Source: Candidatus Acetothermia bacterium (lineage in GTDB: Bacteria; Bipolaricaulota; Bipolaricaulia; Bipolaricaulales; Bipolaricaulaceae). From it: a DNA stretch of 39,123 bases. The notes beneath the pieces are model-generated. The model was not told the DNA's origin. It was given only the letters and a program-made list of their open reading frames with translations, and did no database searches. Of the stretch, positions 13,356 to 21,613 are shown one piece after another. The stretch spans positions 23,129-62,251 of the forward strand of contig JANLFW010000009.1 of assembly GCA_024653305.1 (NCBI GenBank). Reading direction: 5' to 3'. Position 1 is the stretch's first letter; each line of letters opens with the position of its first letter. The position numbers and the translations under genes are program-made.

Positions 13356-14465
13356 AGTGGGTCCTGCTCGTGGCGGTGGTGGGGGCGATGGCGGTGGCCG
13401 GGCGGCCGCCGGAGGTGCGGCCCCTTCCGTTCGGCTCGGCAGCGCGGGCGGTGGGGGAAGTGGCCCGGGCCCTGGGCGGGGCGGGGGCTGTGCGATCCCT
13501 ATCCCGAGGCGGCCGGCCCGTTCCTCGCCCTGTTGCGCCACGTGCCAAGCCCGGTACGGCACGCCGTGATCCAGTGGGGGATGAGCCAGGCGCTGGGCTA
13601 CCCCCTCCGGGCCCTGGCGGGGTTCGACCTCGAGGCGTTCTTCGCCGAGTACACCCGGCGGTATCCGGCGATCGTGCTGGGGTCGCCCGGGGGCGGGGTG
13701 GCCTATCTCGCCGCCCTCCTCGACGCCCCGTTCCTCCCCGCGTGGGCTCGTTGGGGTCCGGCACCGCATGGACCCGGACGACCTGGGGACGTACTTGAGC
13801 ACCGCCCACGGGGCCATGGGGTACCTGCGCCCGGATGGCCGGTTCGAGCTCATCGTCCATTGCGATCCCATCCACGACCGGGACCTGGTGGCCCACGCGT
13901 GCCTGATCCGGGTCCAGCTCCTCGCCCTCCCGGAGGCGTACCGGAAGTTCATCCGCAACCACCTCGCCCCGGGGGGAACGCTCATCCTGGCCGAGGGGAC
14001 CTACCCGTGGCCCCAGGTGGCGCTTGCCCCCGGGGTGTGGCTCCAGGTCGGGGGCCTGGGCGGGATTTCGCCGGAGGAGTACCTGGCCCGGTACCCCCGC
14101 CGGGGCCCCTGAGCCTGCGCCGGGAGTCGGAATGGGGGTGCCCCGAGGGTTTCGCCCAAGATCTGCGCGCGTTCACCCAGTCCGAGGGCATCCCCCTCGT
14201 GGAGATCCCCGCCGACCACCCGGTGGGCCAGAAACTCCTCCTCCACCCCACCTACGCCGCGCCCCCGGATTGGGCATCGCTGGCGGAATGGCGAGAGTCC
14301 CTAGGGGATGGGCTTTCGATCCTGGTGGACGAGCGGTACTGGCCGGACGACCCCTACGCCCCCTTCGCCGTGGCGGCGGAACTGGCCCGGCTGGAGGGGG
14401 AATGGGTGCTCGCCGAGCCGCTTACGCTTTCGGCCTCAGAACTGGTGAGGCTCCTGGCCCGGTGA
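13352..14465 (+). pseudogene. Unknown protein gene with three frameshifts
   Basis: It starts at GTG 13352, overlapping the TatT-like stop as GTGA. The consistent protein is split over frames. One gives a hydrophobic N-terminus (VKWVLLVAVVGAMAVAG). The next gives CDPYPEAAGPFLALLRHVPS then WGMSQALGYPLRALAGFDLE. A third gives MDPDDLGTYLSTAHGAMGYL, FELIVHCDPIHDRDLVAHAC and APGGTLILAEG. The last gives GFAQDLRAFTQSEGIPLVEI then LASELVRLLAR-like residues. The shifts fall in G or C runs near 13,486, 13,756 and 14,110. I recognise no family. It overlaps the convergent ATPase gene by about 110 nt. The gene is either decayed or the homopolymers are misread. Confidence 0.55.
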
Positions 14466-15238
14466 TCCCCGACACGGGGGAGGAACGCCCGGGGGCCCTG
14501 GCCGTCCCCCACCACCTCGAACGGGATCCCGTAGGCGGCGGAGAGAACCTCCGGGGTCAGCACGGCGGCCGGGGCGCCGTCGGCCAGGGAGCGCCCACCG
14601 GCCAATGCCATCACCCGATCGGCGTAGAGGAGGGCATTGTTCGGGTTGTGGGTGGTCACCACAACCCCGATCCCGGCCCGGGCAAGCCCCTGGGCCACCG
14701 CAAGCACCCGGTGTTGGTTGGCCGGATCGAGATGGGCGTCCGGCTCGTCGAGGAGGAGGTACCGCACCCCCTGCGCAAGGCCCCGGGCGATGAGCACCAA
14801 CCGTTGCTCCCCACCGCTCAACGTGGGGAACGTCCGACCGGCCAGGTCCCACAGGCCCAAGGTGCGCAGGGCATCGGCGGCGGCGGCCCGGTCCGCCCGC
14901 CCCGGCCGGGAGAGCCACCCCACGTGGGGAGCTCGCCCCATCAACACCACCTCCCAGGCGCTGAACCCGAACGCGAGCTGGTGGAGCTGGGGCACGTACC
15001 CGATGCTCCGCGCCCGGACGGCGGCGGAACACGACCGCACCGGCCGCCCGTCCACCACCACCTCCCCCTTCGCCGGCGCGCGCAGGCCGCCTAAGCACTC
15101 GATGAGGGTCGTCTTCCCGCTCCCGTTGGCCCCAAGCAGGAACACCACCTCCCCCGGGAAGAGGGCGAACGACACCGCCTGGAGCACCGGCCGACCCGGG
15201 AGGTACGCGTAGGACAACCCACGGGCGGCGAGGGTCAT
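14354..15238 (-). CDS. ABC importer ATPase (FecE/BtuD type)
   Basis: It powers the importer formed with the permease and binding protein encoded upstream. About 294 residues from ATG 15238, which overlaps the permease stop as ATGA. Walker A LLGANGSGKTTLIE, Q-loop YVPQ, signature LSGGEQRLVLIARGLAQG, Walker B YLLLDEPDAHLDPANQH and the switch His in VVTTHNPNNAL are all present. The ATPase fold ends near FLPRVG; the last 30 Ser-rich residues are read through the region antisense to the converging gene and may not be native. Confidence 0.92.
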   Translation of the reverse strand: MTLAARGLSYAYLPGRPVLQAVSFALFPGEVVFLLGANGSGKTTLIECLGGLRAPAKGEVVVDGRPVRSCSAAVRARSIGYVPQLHQLAFGFSAWEVVLMGRAPHVGWLSRPGRADRAAAADALRTLGLWDLAGRTFPTLSGGEQRLVLIARGLAQGVRYLLLDEPDAHLDPANQHRVLAVAQGLARAGIGVVVTTHNPNNALLYADRVMALAGGRSLADGAPAAVLTPEVLSAAYGIPFEVVGDGQGPRAFLPRVGDHRARSLTSSEAESVSGSASTHSPSSRASSAATAKGA

Positions 15239-16230
15239 CGCCACCCCCCTTGCCGCCGGAGAAGCCGCATGAACAGGACCAAGAACACGGGGACGCCGAT
15301 GAGCCCGGTCAGCACCCCGAGCGGGATCTCCGTGGGGAGCGCCGTCCGCGCCAGGGTATCGAGGAGGAGGACCACGCTCGCCCCGAGCCCCGCCGCAGCG
15401 GGGATGAGGTACATGTGGTCCGGCCCAATCAGGGCCCGGGCGGCATGGGGCACGATCAACCCCACCCAGCCGACGACGCCGCTCACCGAGACCGCGGCCG
15501 CGGTGAGGAGCGTCCCCACGGCGATCACCGCCAACCGAAACCGGCCCACCCGAACCCCGAGCGCCGTCGCTTCCCCCTCCCCAAGCGCGAGCAGGTTCAG
15601 CCGCCATCGTACGGGAAGGAGAAAGGCCAGGCCGATCGCGCTGGCCACGCCCAACGGGAGGAGGTCCGCCCACCGCACGGTGGATAGCCCCCCGAGAAGC
15701 CAATAGGTGATGGCGGGAAGGGTTCCCAATGGGTCAGCCACGTACTTGATCAAGCCCAAGATCGCCGAGAGAAACGAATCCACGAGCACCCCGCTCACCA
15801 CCAGGACGAGGAGGCCTCCCCCGAACGCCCACCCGATGAGGGCCACCAGCCCCGCCGCAGAAAGCCCCAGGGCAAACGCGAGCGGCTGCACGATGAGCCC
15901 GCCACCGGCGAGAAGGGCCAGCGCCGCCCCGAGGCCCGCCCCGGAGCTCACCCCGAGGATCCGCGATTCCACGAGGGGGTTCCGGAACACCCCCTGGAAC
16001 GCGACCCCGGCCACGCTCAAGTTCACCCCCACCACGGCCGCGGCCAGGGCCCGCGGCAGGCGCACCCGCAGGATGAGGGCCCGCACCACATCCGGGACAT
16101 CGCCCCCGAACAGGGCCGCCCAGGCACGCCCCGGCCCGATCCCATACCGGCCGAGCGCCAACGACAGGAACAGGAGCGGGACCGGGAGGACGAGGAGCCC
16201 CCACGCCAGGGCCGCCCGGCGCGGGTTCAC
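15235..16230 (-). CDS. FecCD/BtuC-family ABC importer permease
   Basis: About 331 residues from GTG 16230, overlapping the stop of the binding-protein gene as GTGA. It has around nine or ten hydrophobic segments. Diagnostic family stretches are LRLPRALAAAVVGVNLSVAG-like residues near the start, QGVFRNPLVESRILGVSSGA then GLGAALALL, SVSGVVGWVGLIVPHAARAL then IGPDHMYLIPAAAGLGASVV, and PTEIPLGVLTGLIGVPVFLV. These form the channel of importers for iron-siderophores, haem or cobalamin. The substrate cannot be decided. Confidence 0.92.
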   Translation of the reverse strand: MNPRRAALAWGLLVLPVPLLFLSLALGRYGIGPGRAWAALFGGDVPDVVRALILRVRLPRALAAAVVGVNLSVAGVAFQGVFRNPLVESRILGVSSGAGLGAALALLAGGGLIVQPLAFALGLSAAGLVALIGWAFGGGLLVLVVSGVLVDSFLSAILGLIKYVADPLGTLPAITYWLLGGLSTVRWADLLPLGVASAIGLAFLLPVRWRLNLLALGEGEATALGVRVGRFRLAVIAVGTLLTAAAVSVSGVVGWVGLIVPHAARALIGPDHMYLIPAAAGLGASVVLLLDTLARTALPTEIPLGVLTGLIGVPVFLVLFMRLLRRQGGWR

Positions 16231-17231
16231 CGGCCCAGGAACGCCGCCCACTCTTCCGGCGTGAGATTGCACCCGTAGAACTCCGCGTAGAACCGGGACA
16301 CCTCCGCGACCACATCCAGCCCCACCCGGCCCGGATGGAGGAGGTCGGCCATCCACAGGAGGCCGAGGGCCGACTCCGGGACCGGGACGTCCCACGGGGC
16401 GACGAGCCGAGGGAGCTTCCACACCCGGCCCGCCTTCACCGCGGCGATGGCCTGCCAATCCGGGTCGCCGAGGATATCCTCCCGCCGCACGTTCCCGTAG
16501 GAGGGGATGAAGATGACCTCCGGGTTCCAGAGGAGCATCTGCTCCAGGTTCACGTTCTGCCAGGAACCGCGGAGATCGCGGCTCACCGGGATCCCCCCGG
16601 CGAGCTCGATCAGCCGGGCCTGGTACATGTCCCCGCTCGCCACCCGCAGCCGCTCGGTGCCGAGGAAGCAGGCCCGCGGCCGGGCCGCCTCGGGGATGTC
16701 GGCGATCGCCGCAGCCACGGAGAAGAGGATCTGATCGTAGAAAGCGACCAGGGCGGCGGCTTTCTCCCCTACGCCCAGCGCCCGCCCGGTGAGCACGGTC
16801 GCCTCCCGCACCCCGGCGAACGTCTCCGGAGCATAGAGCAAGCACGGGACACCCAGCTCGGCCAACAGCTCGGCAAGCTGCCGGTGCTTGGCCGCCCCGG
16901 CCAGGACGAGGTCCGGGGCCCGGGCCACCACCTCCTCCACCGTGGGCTCGCCGATCAGGATCTTGGCCTCAAGGTCCGGGTCCAGGCAGCCCAGCACCGC
17001 CCGCGACCGGGGGTCGTCGGGGAGCTGACCCACGTAGCGGGCGCCGATCAGGACGTCGGCCTTGCCCAGGGCGTACACGTACCAGGTGGCGATGCCGTAC
17101 GCGCTGACCACCCGCGCCACCGGCGTGGGGACGGTCACCGTCCGGCCGGCCTGATCCACCTGGGTGATCCCTTCCGCCCACCCCACCACCCCCACCGCGA
17201 CGAGCAGCACGAGAAGCTTCACGTAGCGCAT
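16227..17231 (-). CDS. Periplasmic substrate-binding protein (FecB/BtuF family)
   Basis: 334 residues from ATG 17231, after AAGGAGGGGAC. The signal peptide MRYVKLLVLLVAVGVVGWAE is followed by VDQAGRTVTVPTPVARVVSA, the standard opening of periplasmic binding proteins for metal chelates (PF01497 type). Other family features are EPTVEEVVARAPDLVLAG, TGRALGVGEKAAALVAFYDQ and WNPEVIFIPSYG. It captures the ligand in the periplasm, probably a metal chelate or cobalamin. Its start overlaps the padR 3' end by 13 nt, which puts the importer in one transcript with its regulator. Confidence 0.9.
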   Translation of the reverse strand: MRYVKLLVLLVAVGVVGWAEGITQVDQAGRTVTVPTPVARVVSAYGIATWYVYALGKADVLIGARYVGQLPDDPRSRAVLGCLDPDLEAKILIGEPTVEEVVARAPDLVLAGAAKHRQLAELLAELGVPCLLYAPETFAGVREATVLTGRALGVGEKAAALVAFYDQILFSVAAAIADIPEAARPRACFLGTERLRVASGDMYQARLIELAGGIPVSRDLRGSWQNVNLEQMLLWNPEVIFIPSYGNVRREDILGDPDWQAIAAVKAGRVWKLPRLVAPWDVPVPESALGLLWMADLLHPGRVGLDVVAEVSRFYAEFYGCNLTPEEWAAFLGR

Positions 17232-17758
17232 GTCCCCTCCTTTTCCAAGGTCGCCTGACATTCCGCAAGCCAAGTAAGCACGCACTCCACCTGGGCCAGG
17301 CGAAACCGGCGCAAAAGACCGGCGAACCGGTCGGCCGTGGCCTGGCGACCGCTCAGGCGGCGGCGCAGGCGCGAGAGCTCCTGGGCCTCGCGGGCGATGA
17401 GCTCCTCGGCCCGGTCCGGGGCGTAGCGGAGGAGGAAGTACAGCTTGGCCAGGAACTCCACGCGGATGTCCCGCACGTGGCGGACCGGGGCGAGGGCCCA
17501 CCCCCAGAACGCGGCCTCCCCGGCCGGGGTGAGGGCGTACACGTGGCGGGGCGGGCGGCCCGGCTGCTCCTCCACCGACCGCCGGGCGAGCCCGTCCTCC
17601 TCCAGGCGGCGGAGGACGGAGTAGAGCTGGCTGGTGGCGATCCGCCACACCGGGCCCAAGCCTTGGTCCAGCCGGCGCCGGAGCTCGTAGCCATGGGCCG
17701 GTCCGGCCAGGAGTGCCCCGAGCACGGCCTGCTCCACCGGGAACTGGGCGGCCTTCAT
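17219..17758 (-). CDS. PadR-family transcriptional regulator
   Basis: 179 residues from ATG 17758, after GGAGGAACC. The N-terminal winged helix is clear: EQAVLGALLAGPAHGYELRR, then TSQLYSVLRRLEEDGLARRS and the wing with GRPPRHVYALTPAGEAAF. A Vir-like helical dimerisation region follows (VEFLAKLYFLLRYAPDRAEE). PadR proteins are usually repressors released by a small ligand. It heads the importer operon, and a palindrome at its own promoter suggests autoregulation. The ligand is probably related to the imported substrate. Confidence 0.9.
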   Translation of the reverse strand: MKAAQFPVEQAVLGALLAGPAHGYELRRRLDQGLGPVWRIATSQLYSVLRRLEEDGLARRSVEEQPGRPPRHVYALTPAGEAAFWGWALAPVRHVRDIRVEFLAKLYFLLRYAPDRAEELIAREAQELSRLRRRLSGRQATADRFAGLLRRFRLAQVECVLTWLAECQATLEKEGTCAT

Positions 17759-17770
17759 GGTTCCTCCATG

Positions 17771-17784
17771 ATGGATTAGTCCAT
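17771..17784 (-). promoter_or_regulatory. Probable PadR operator
   Basis: An inverted repeat, ATGGA-TTAG-TCCAT, lies 3 nt downstream of the -10 box and 13 nt before the padR start, where a bound repressor would block transcription. Confidence 0.55.
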
Positions 17785-17787
17785 TAA

Positions 17788-17815
17788 AGAATAACCGGCC
17801 AGGCGCGGCCGTCAA
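17788..17815 (-). promoter_or_regulatory. Sigma70-type promoter of the padR-importer operon
   Basis: On the minus strand TTGACG (17,815-17,810), a 16-nt spacer and TATTCT (17,793-17,788) form a good housekeeping promoter. The predicted start of transcription falls within or beside the ATGGA/TCCAT palindrome. Confidence 0.55.
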
Positions 17816-17896
17816 CTCTAGCCCGCCAGGAGAGCGCGGGACAGGAGGGCATGGCCGTAACGGCGTCCGGCGGTGGCCCCCCGGGCCGCCCGCGGC

Positions 17897-17902
17897 TACG
17901 AT
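17897..17902 (+). promoter_or_regulatory. -10 box (TACGAT) for a probably leaderless dinB message
   Basis: TACGAT ends 8 nt before ATG 17911 and there is no ribosome-binding site in between. This fits transcription starting at or next to the start codon. Confidence 0.35.
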
Positions 17903-17910
17903 CACTGGCC

Positions 17911-19068
17911 ATGGGGCGGTGGATCCTGCACGTGGACATGGACGCGTTCTTTGCCGCCGTGGAGCAGCTCGATAACCCGGGACTCCGCGGCCAACCCGTG
18001 ATCGTGGGGGGCCTCGGCCCCCGGGGGGTGGTGTCCACCGCCTCCTACGAGGCCCGCGCGTTCGGGGTCCGCTCGGCGATGCCCATGGCCAAGGCCCGCC
18101 GCCTCTGCCCGCAGGCCGCGTTCCTCCCGCCCCGGTTCGACCGCTACGAGGAGCTGGCCGGCCGGGTACGGGAGATCCTCTCCTCCTACAGCCCCCTCGT
18201 GGAGCCGATCTCCCTCGACGAGGCGTTCCTCGACCTCACCGGCACCGAACGCCTGCACGGCCCTCCGGAACGGGTGGCCGCGGAAATCCACCGCCGCATC
18301 CCGGCCGAGCTCGGCCTCCCCTGCTCGGTGGGCCTTGCCCCCAACAAGCTCCTCGCCAAGCTCGCCTCGGAGGCAGCCAAGCCCGGTGGACTCCGCATCG
18401 TCCGGGAGGAGGAGGTGGAGGGGTTCCTCGCCCCGCTCCCGGTGGACCGCCTGTGGGGCGTCGGCCCCCAGACGACCCGCAGGCTCGCGGAGCGCGGGGT
18501 GCATACGGTGGGGGACCTCCGTCAGGTGGACGCGAGCCCCCTCTGTTCCTGGTTCGGCCCGAACGCCGGGGCCCACCTGTGGCGGCTCGCCCGGGGCCTC
18601 GACGATTCCCCGGTGGTGCCGGTGCGGGAGGCGAAGTCCGTCTCCCAGGAGGTGACCTACCCCGAGGACCTGCACCGCGAGGACGCGATCGCCCAGGAGC
18701 TGCGGCGGCTGGCGCTCGCAGTGGCCGGGCGGCTTGCCGAGGAAGGCCTGCTCGCGACCACGGTGCGCGTCAAGATCCGCTGGTCCGACTTCACCACCCG
18801 CACCCGGCAAGTGCGGCTTCCCGAGCCCACCGACCACCCGGTGCTCATCGCCGACGAGGCGGTGGCCCTGTGGCGCCGCGGGGAGGGCCATGGGGAGAGG
18901 GGGGTGCGCCTGCTCGGGGTCGGGCTCGCCGGCCTGGTCCCGGCCACGTTCCGCCCCTTACACCTGTTCGCCTCCCCCCGCCTGACGGAGGCCATCCACG
19001 AGGTGCGCTCCCGGTATGGCCCATCCTCCCTGTCCCTCGGGTTGGACAAGGGGCAGGAGGCCCGTTAG
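17911..19068 (+). CDS. dinB: DNA polymerase IV (Y-family, error-prone)
   Basis: Translesion polymerase of 385 residues. ILHVDMDAFFAAVEQLDNPG holds the first catalytic Asp and the steric-gate region, VVSTASYEARAFGVRSAMPM follows, and ISLDEAFLDLTG holds the catalytic Asp-Glu. The thumb helix-hairpin-helix (LWGVGPQTTRRLAERGVHTV) and little-finger domain follow. I use ATG 17911 because homologues begin RxILHVDMDAF; the in-frame ATG at 17851 would add 20 unlikely residues. It is divergent from the padR operon. No LexA-type box was noticed. Confidence 0.93.
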   Translation: MGRWILHVDMDAFFAAVEQLDNPGLRGQPVIVGGLGPRGVVSTASYEARAFGVRSAMPMAKARRLCPQAAFLPPRFDRYEELAGRVREILSSYSPLVEPISLDEAFLDLTGTERLHGPPERVAAEIHRRIPAELGLPCSVGLAPNKLLAKLASEAAKPGGLRIVREEEVEGFLAPLPVDRLWGVGPQTTRRLAERGVHTVGDLRQVDASPLCSWFGPNAGAHLWRLARGLDDSPVVPVREAKSVSQEVTYPEDLHREDAIAQELRRLALAVAGRLAEEGLLATTVRVKIRWSDFTTRTRQVRLPEPTDHPVLIADEAVALWRRGEGHGERGVRLLGVGLAGLVPATFRPLHLFASPRLTEAIHEVRSRYGPSSLSLGLDKGQEAR

Positions 19069-19080
19069 AGCCGGCGGGCG

Positions 19081-19089
19081 TGCTATACT
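19081..19089 (+). promoter_or_regulatory. Extended -10 promoter (TGCTATACT) for the secreted barrel-like protein
   Basis: TGC followed by TATACT is a good extended -10 element, 31 nt before ATG 19121. No convincing -35 is present, as expected for this promoter type. Confidence 0.5.
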
Positions 19090-19120
19090 TGAGGCAATCT
19101 GGATACTTGGGGTGGTGAAC

Positions 19121-20218
19121 ATGAAACGTTGGGGGGCCTTGTTCGCGGTGGCGTTCGGGGTGGCGGTGGCCGCCTACCCCATGAGCCTGTGTGAGTACCG
19201 GGCGCCGGCCACGGACCTCGTCAATGGGCGGTTGTCCTTTTACTACCGGCACTTCGACGACCCGGCCACCGTGGGGTCGGACATCAGCTCGGGGCAGTTC
19301 GCGCTCAGCTTCGACCGGCTGTCCGACGCCCCGGGGCAGGGGTTCGCGCTGAGCGGGACCGGGGAGTTCTCCCTGTACAACCTGAAGCTGGCCCGCGCGT
19401 TCGTCCAGGCCTCGGGGACCCAGCGCCAATACCTGGCCCAGAATGCCCCGTACTTCACGTTCGGTGGGTTCGACTTCTCCCTGGACACGGCCCAGGCCCA
19501 GCCGGGGATCGAGGTCCGCGCCGGACTTGGCTACGGGCGGTTCACCGATGTGACCCCCCTCGCCAAGGCGCTCCGCATCGAACGCAAGCTCCTGGAGCGG
19601 GGAGCGATCACCGTGGCCCTGTCCCAGGCCACGTTGATGGCCGTGGCCCAGGAGATCGGGCGCCGGGCGGAGTACGAGCAGCTCGCGGACCTGTTGGCGG
19701 TGGTGGAGAACCTGATCGAGGCCGAGGCCGGCCTTACCCTGAACGCGCGGGCGGTGCTCCTGATGGAGGAGATCATCGCGGAGGTGGGGCAGGAGCGGTT
19801 CTGTGGGTGGACGGCGCAGTTCGGCATGGGCTACGAGCTCCTCGACCCGCGCGGCGGCCCGCGTGATTTCCTGGTCTCGTTCGCCGTGGACGGGGCTATC
19901 GCCCCGGAGCCGGGGTCCCAGCTCCTCCTCCGGGCGTTCCTCTCCGGCCCCTACCGGATCCTGGAGCAGCACTCGTTCACCCTGTCCGCCTCCTACGACT
20001 ACCAGCTCAACGAAACCGTCACCTTCACCGCCCGCTACTCCCTGCGCCAGGTGAAGCCCGCGGGGCAGCTCCCGGCGGGCAACCAGTCCGCCGCGTTTCA
20101 ACTCTCGTTCGAACTCGGGGGCGCCAGCGTGTCGCTGCAGGTGGCGTTTTCCAAGACCGCCGAGGCCCCGGGCTGGACCCAGGACTTCCTGGTGTCGGCG
20201 ACGCTGGATCTGTGGTGA
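19121..20218 (+). CDS. Secreted, probably outer-membrane beta-rich protein of unknown function
   Basis: 365 residues from ATG 19121, preceded by GGTGGTGA. The signal peptide (MKRWGALFAVAFGVAVAAYP) is clear. The mature part alternates polar and apolar residues in amphipathic strands: GRLSFYYRHF, GFALSGTGEFSLYNLKLA, FTLSASYDYQLNETVTFTAR and ASVSLQVAFSKT. It ends LVSATLDLW, with an aromatic last residue as in many outer-membrane barrels. A helical middle segment (residues 160-210, rich in Glu, Leu and Ala) could be a plug or linker. I recognise no named family. It has its own promoter and is followed directly by yidD. Confidence 0.7.
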   Translation: MKRWGALFAVAFGVAVAAYPMSLCEYRAPATDLVNGRLSFYYRHFDDPATVGSDISSGQFALSFDRLSDAPGQGFALSGTGEFSLYNLKLARAFVQASGTQRQYLAQNAPYFTFGGFDFSLDTAQAQPGIEVRAGLGYGRFTDVTPLAKALRIERKLLERGAITVALSQATLMAVAQEIGRRAEYEQLADLLAVVENLIEAEAGLTLNARAVLLMEEIIAEVGQERFCGWTAQFGMGYELLDPRGGPRDFLVSFAVDGAIAPEPGSQLLLRAFLSGPYRILEQHSFTLSASYDYQLNETVTFTARYSLRQVKPAGQLPAGNQSAAFQLSFELGGASVSLQVAFSKTAEAPGWTQDFLVSATLDLW

Positions 20219-20451
20219 AGGACGCTCTCCGACCCATGCCCGTGCGCCGGGCCGCGGTGGTTCTAGTGCGGTTGTACCAGCGGGGGATCTCCCCGGTCCT
20301 GCCCCGACGGTGCCGGTTCTACCCAAGCTGTTCCGAGTACGCCGCCCAGGCCCTCCTCCGCCACGGCCTCGTCAAGGGCGGTGGGCTAGCCCTACGGCGG
20401 CTCCTCCGGTGCGGGCCGTGGCACCCCGGCGGCTACGACCCGGTGCCCTGA
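20215..20451 (+). CDS. yidD: YidD, membrane protein insertion efficiency factor
   Basis: About 78 residues. VVLVRLYQRGISPVLPRRCR then FYPSCSEYAAQALLRHGLVK and RRLLRCGPWHPGGYDPVP match YidD, including the conserved Cys residues and the HPGG motif. YidD helps YidC insert membrane proteins. I chose GTG 20215, which overlaps the preceding stop (GTGA); ATG 20236 would give a family-typical length of 71 and is almost as likely. The usual neighbours (rpmH, rnpA, yidC) are absent. The 3' end overlaps the convergent amidohydrolase gene by 19 nt. Confidence 0.9.
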   Translation: MKDALRPMPVRRAAVVLVRLYQRGISPVLPRRCRFYPSCSEYAAQALLRHGLVKGGGLALRRLLRCGPWHPGGYDPVP

Positions 20452-21602
20452 GCCCGGGCGAACTCCGCCCGTACCTCCCGGAACAGGTCCGGATCGGTCC
20501 ACAGGTCGAGGCAGGTCGCGGCCACCGCCTTGGCCGCGGCGACGGTCGCCCTCCTCGCCGGCTCGGACCGGGCGGCCTCGGCGAACGCCCGGGAGTGGCC
20601 GGGGATCTCCCCGGGGCCGATCCGCACGTAGGGATGAATGGCCGGGACCTCCCACGACACGTCCCCCATGTCCGTGGACCCAACGCCCCCCAGCGGCTCC
20701 TCCACCGGGTACCCCAGGGCCTCGATGTGCCGCCGGAACGCACGGGCCAGGGCCATGTTCGGACGGATCGCCTTGTACTCGTGCCCCACCTTGCGGAACT
20801 CGAGCTCGGCCCCGGTGGCGAGCGCCGCTCCCTCCGCACAGCGGCGGAGTTTATCGACGAGCTCGTCCCGGTACGCATTGTCCGCGGCCCGCACGTAGAA
20901 CTGGGCCGCGGCGTGCTCGGGGACGATGTTCGGCTTCTGCCCGCCGTCGGTGATGATCCCGTGGATGCGGGCCCCGTCCTTGATGTGCTGGCGCAGGGCG
21001 TTCAAGGCGTTGAACGTCTGGATGACCGCGTCCAGGGCGTTGATCCCCTTGTCCGGCTCGGACGAGGCATGGGCGGCCTTGCCGCGGAACTCGATCTGGA
21101 TCTCGGTGATCGCCAGTGACCCGCGATCGACCAGGGTCTGATCCGACGGGTGCACCATCATCGCCGCATCCACGTCCCGAAGGAGGCCGCCCGCGATGAG
21201 CTTGATCTTGCCCCCACCGCCCTCCTCGGCTGGGGTGCCGAGGACGATGAGGGCCCCGGGGAGGTCCTGCTTGAACGGGGCGAGGCCGAGGGCCGCGCCC
21301 ACGGCGATGGCGGCGATCAGGTTGTGACCACAGGCGTGGCCGAGCCCGGGCAGGGCGTCGTACTCAGCGAGGATGGCCAGGCGGGGCCCGGTCTTCTCCG
21401 CGGGGTGCACGGCGCGGAACGCGGTGGGAAGCCCGGCGATCCCCCGCTCCACGCGGAACCCGCCCCGCTCCAGGGCCTCCGTGAGCCATGCCGCGGCCCG
21501 GTGCTCCTGGAACCCAAGCTCGGGATGGGCGTGGATGCGCAGGGCCAGGTCCCATAGCTCCCCCTCGATCTCGTCGATCCTCTGCCAGATCCGGTCCTTC
21601 AT
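20433..21602 (-). CDS. M20-family amidohydrolase / metallopeptidase
   Basis: 389 residues from ATG 21602, after GGAGGG. Zinc-binding motifs of the M20 amidohydrolases are present: GHACGHNLIAAIAVG, TPAEEGGGGKIKL and AAMMVHPSDQT, with the lid domain FRGKAAHASSEPDKGINALD. It resembles AbgB/PM20D2-like enzymes that hydrolyse N-acyl amino acids or small peptides. No signal peptide is seen, so it should be cytoplasmic. It is the last gene of the glgC-to-M20 run, 11 nt after the CtpA-type gene. Substrate unknown. Confidence 0.85.
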   Translation of the reverse strand: MKDRIWQRIDEIEGELWDLALRIHAHPELGFQEHRAAAWLTEALERGGFRVERGIAGLPTAFRAVHPAEKTGPRLAILAEYDALPGLGHACGHNLIAAIAVGAALGLAPFKQDLPGALIVLGTPAEEGGGGKIKLIAGGLLRDVDAAMMVHPSDQTLVDRGSLAITEIQIEFRGKAAHASSEPDKGINALDAVIQTFNALNALRQHIKDGARIHGIITDGGQKPNIVPEHAAAQFYVRAADNAYRDELVDKLRRCAEGAALATGAELEFRKVGHEYKAIRPNMALARAFRRHIEALGYPVEEPLGGVGSTDMGDVSWEVPAIHPYVRIGPGEIPGHSRAFAEAARSEPARRATVAAAKAVAATCLDLWTDPDLFREVRAEFARAQGTGS

Positions 21603-21613
21603 CGGCCCTCCCG

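Noticed and set aside
12551-13798. A long plus-strand frame of 415 codons over the TatT-like gene
   Set aside because: After the first 33 residues it is Gly/Arg/Pro-rich frame shadow; the TatT-like sequence is in another frame.
12525-13985. Long minus-strand frame antisense to the TatT-like and unknown genes
   Set aside because: Low-complexity Pro/Gly/Arg composition typical of antisense frames in GC-rich DNA; no family motif.
13768-14112. SAM-dependent methyltransferase
   Set aside because: The APGGTLIL stretch is suggestive, but no SAM-binding glycine motif is visible; left as unknown.
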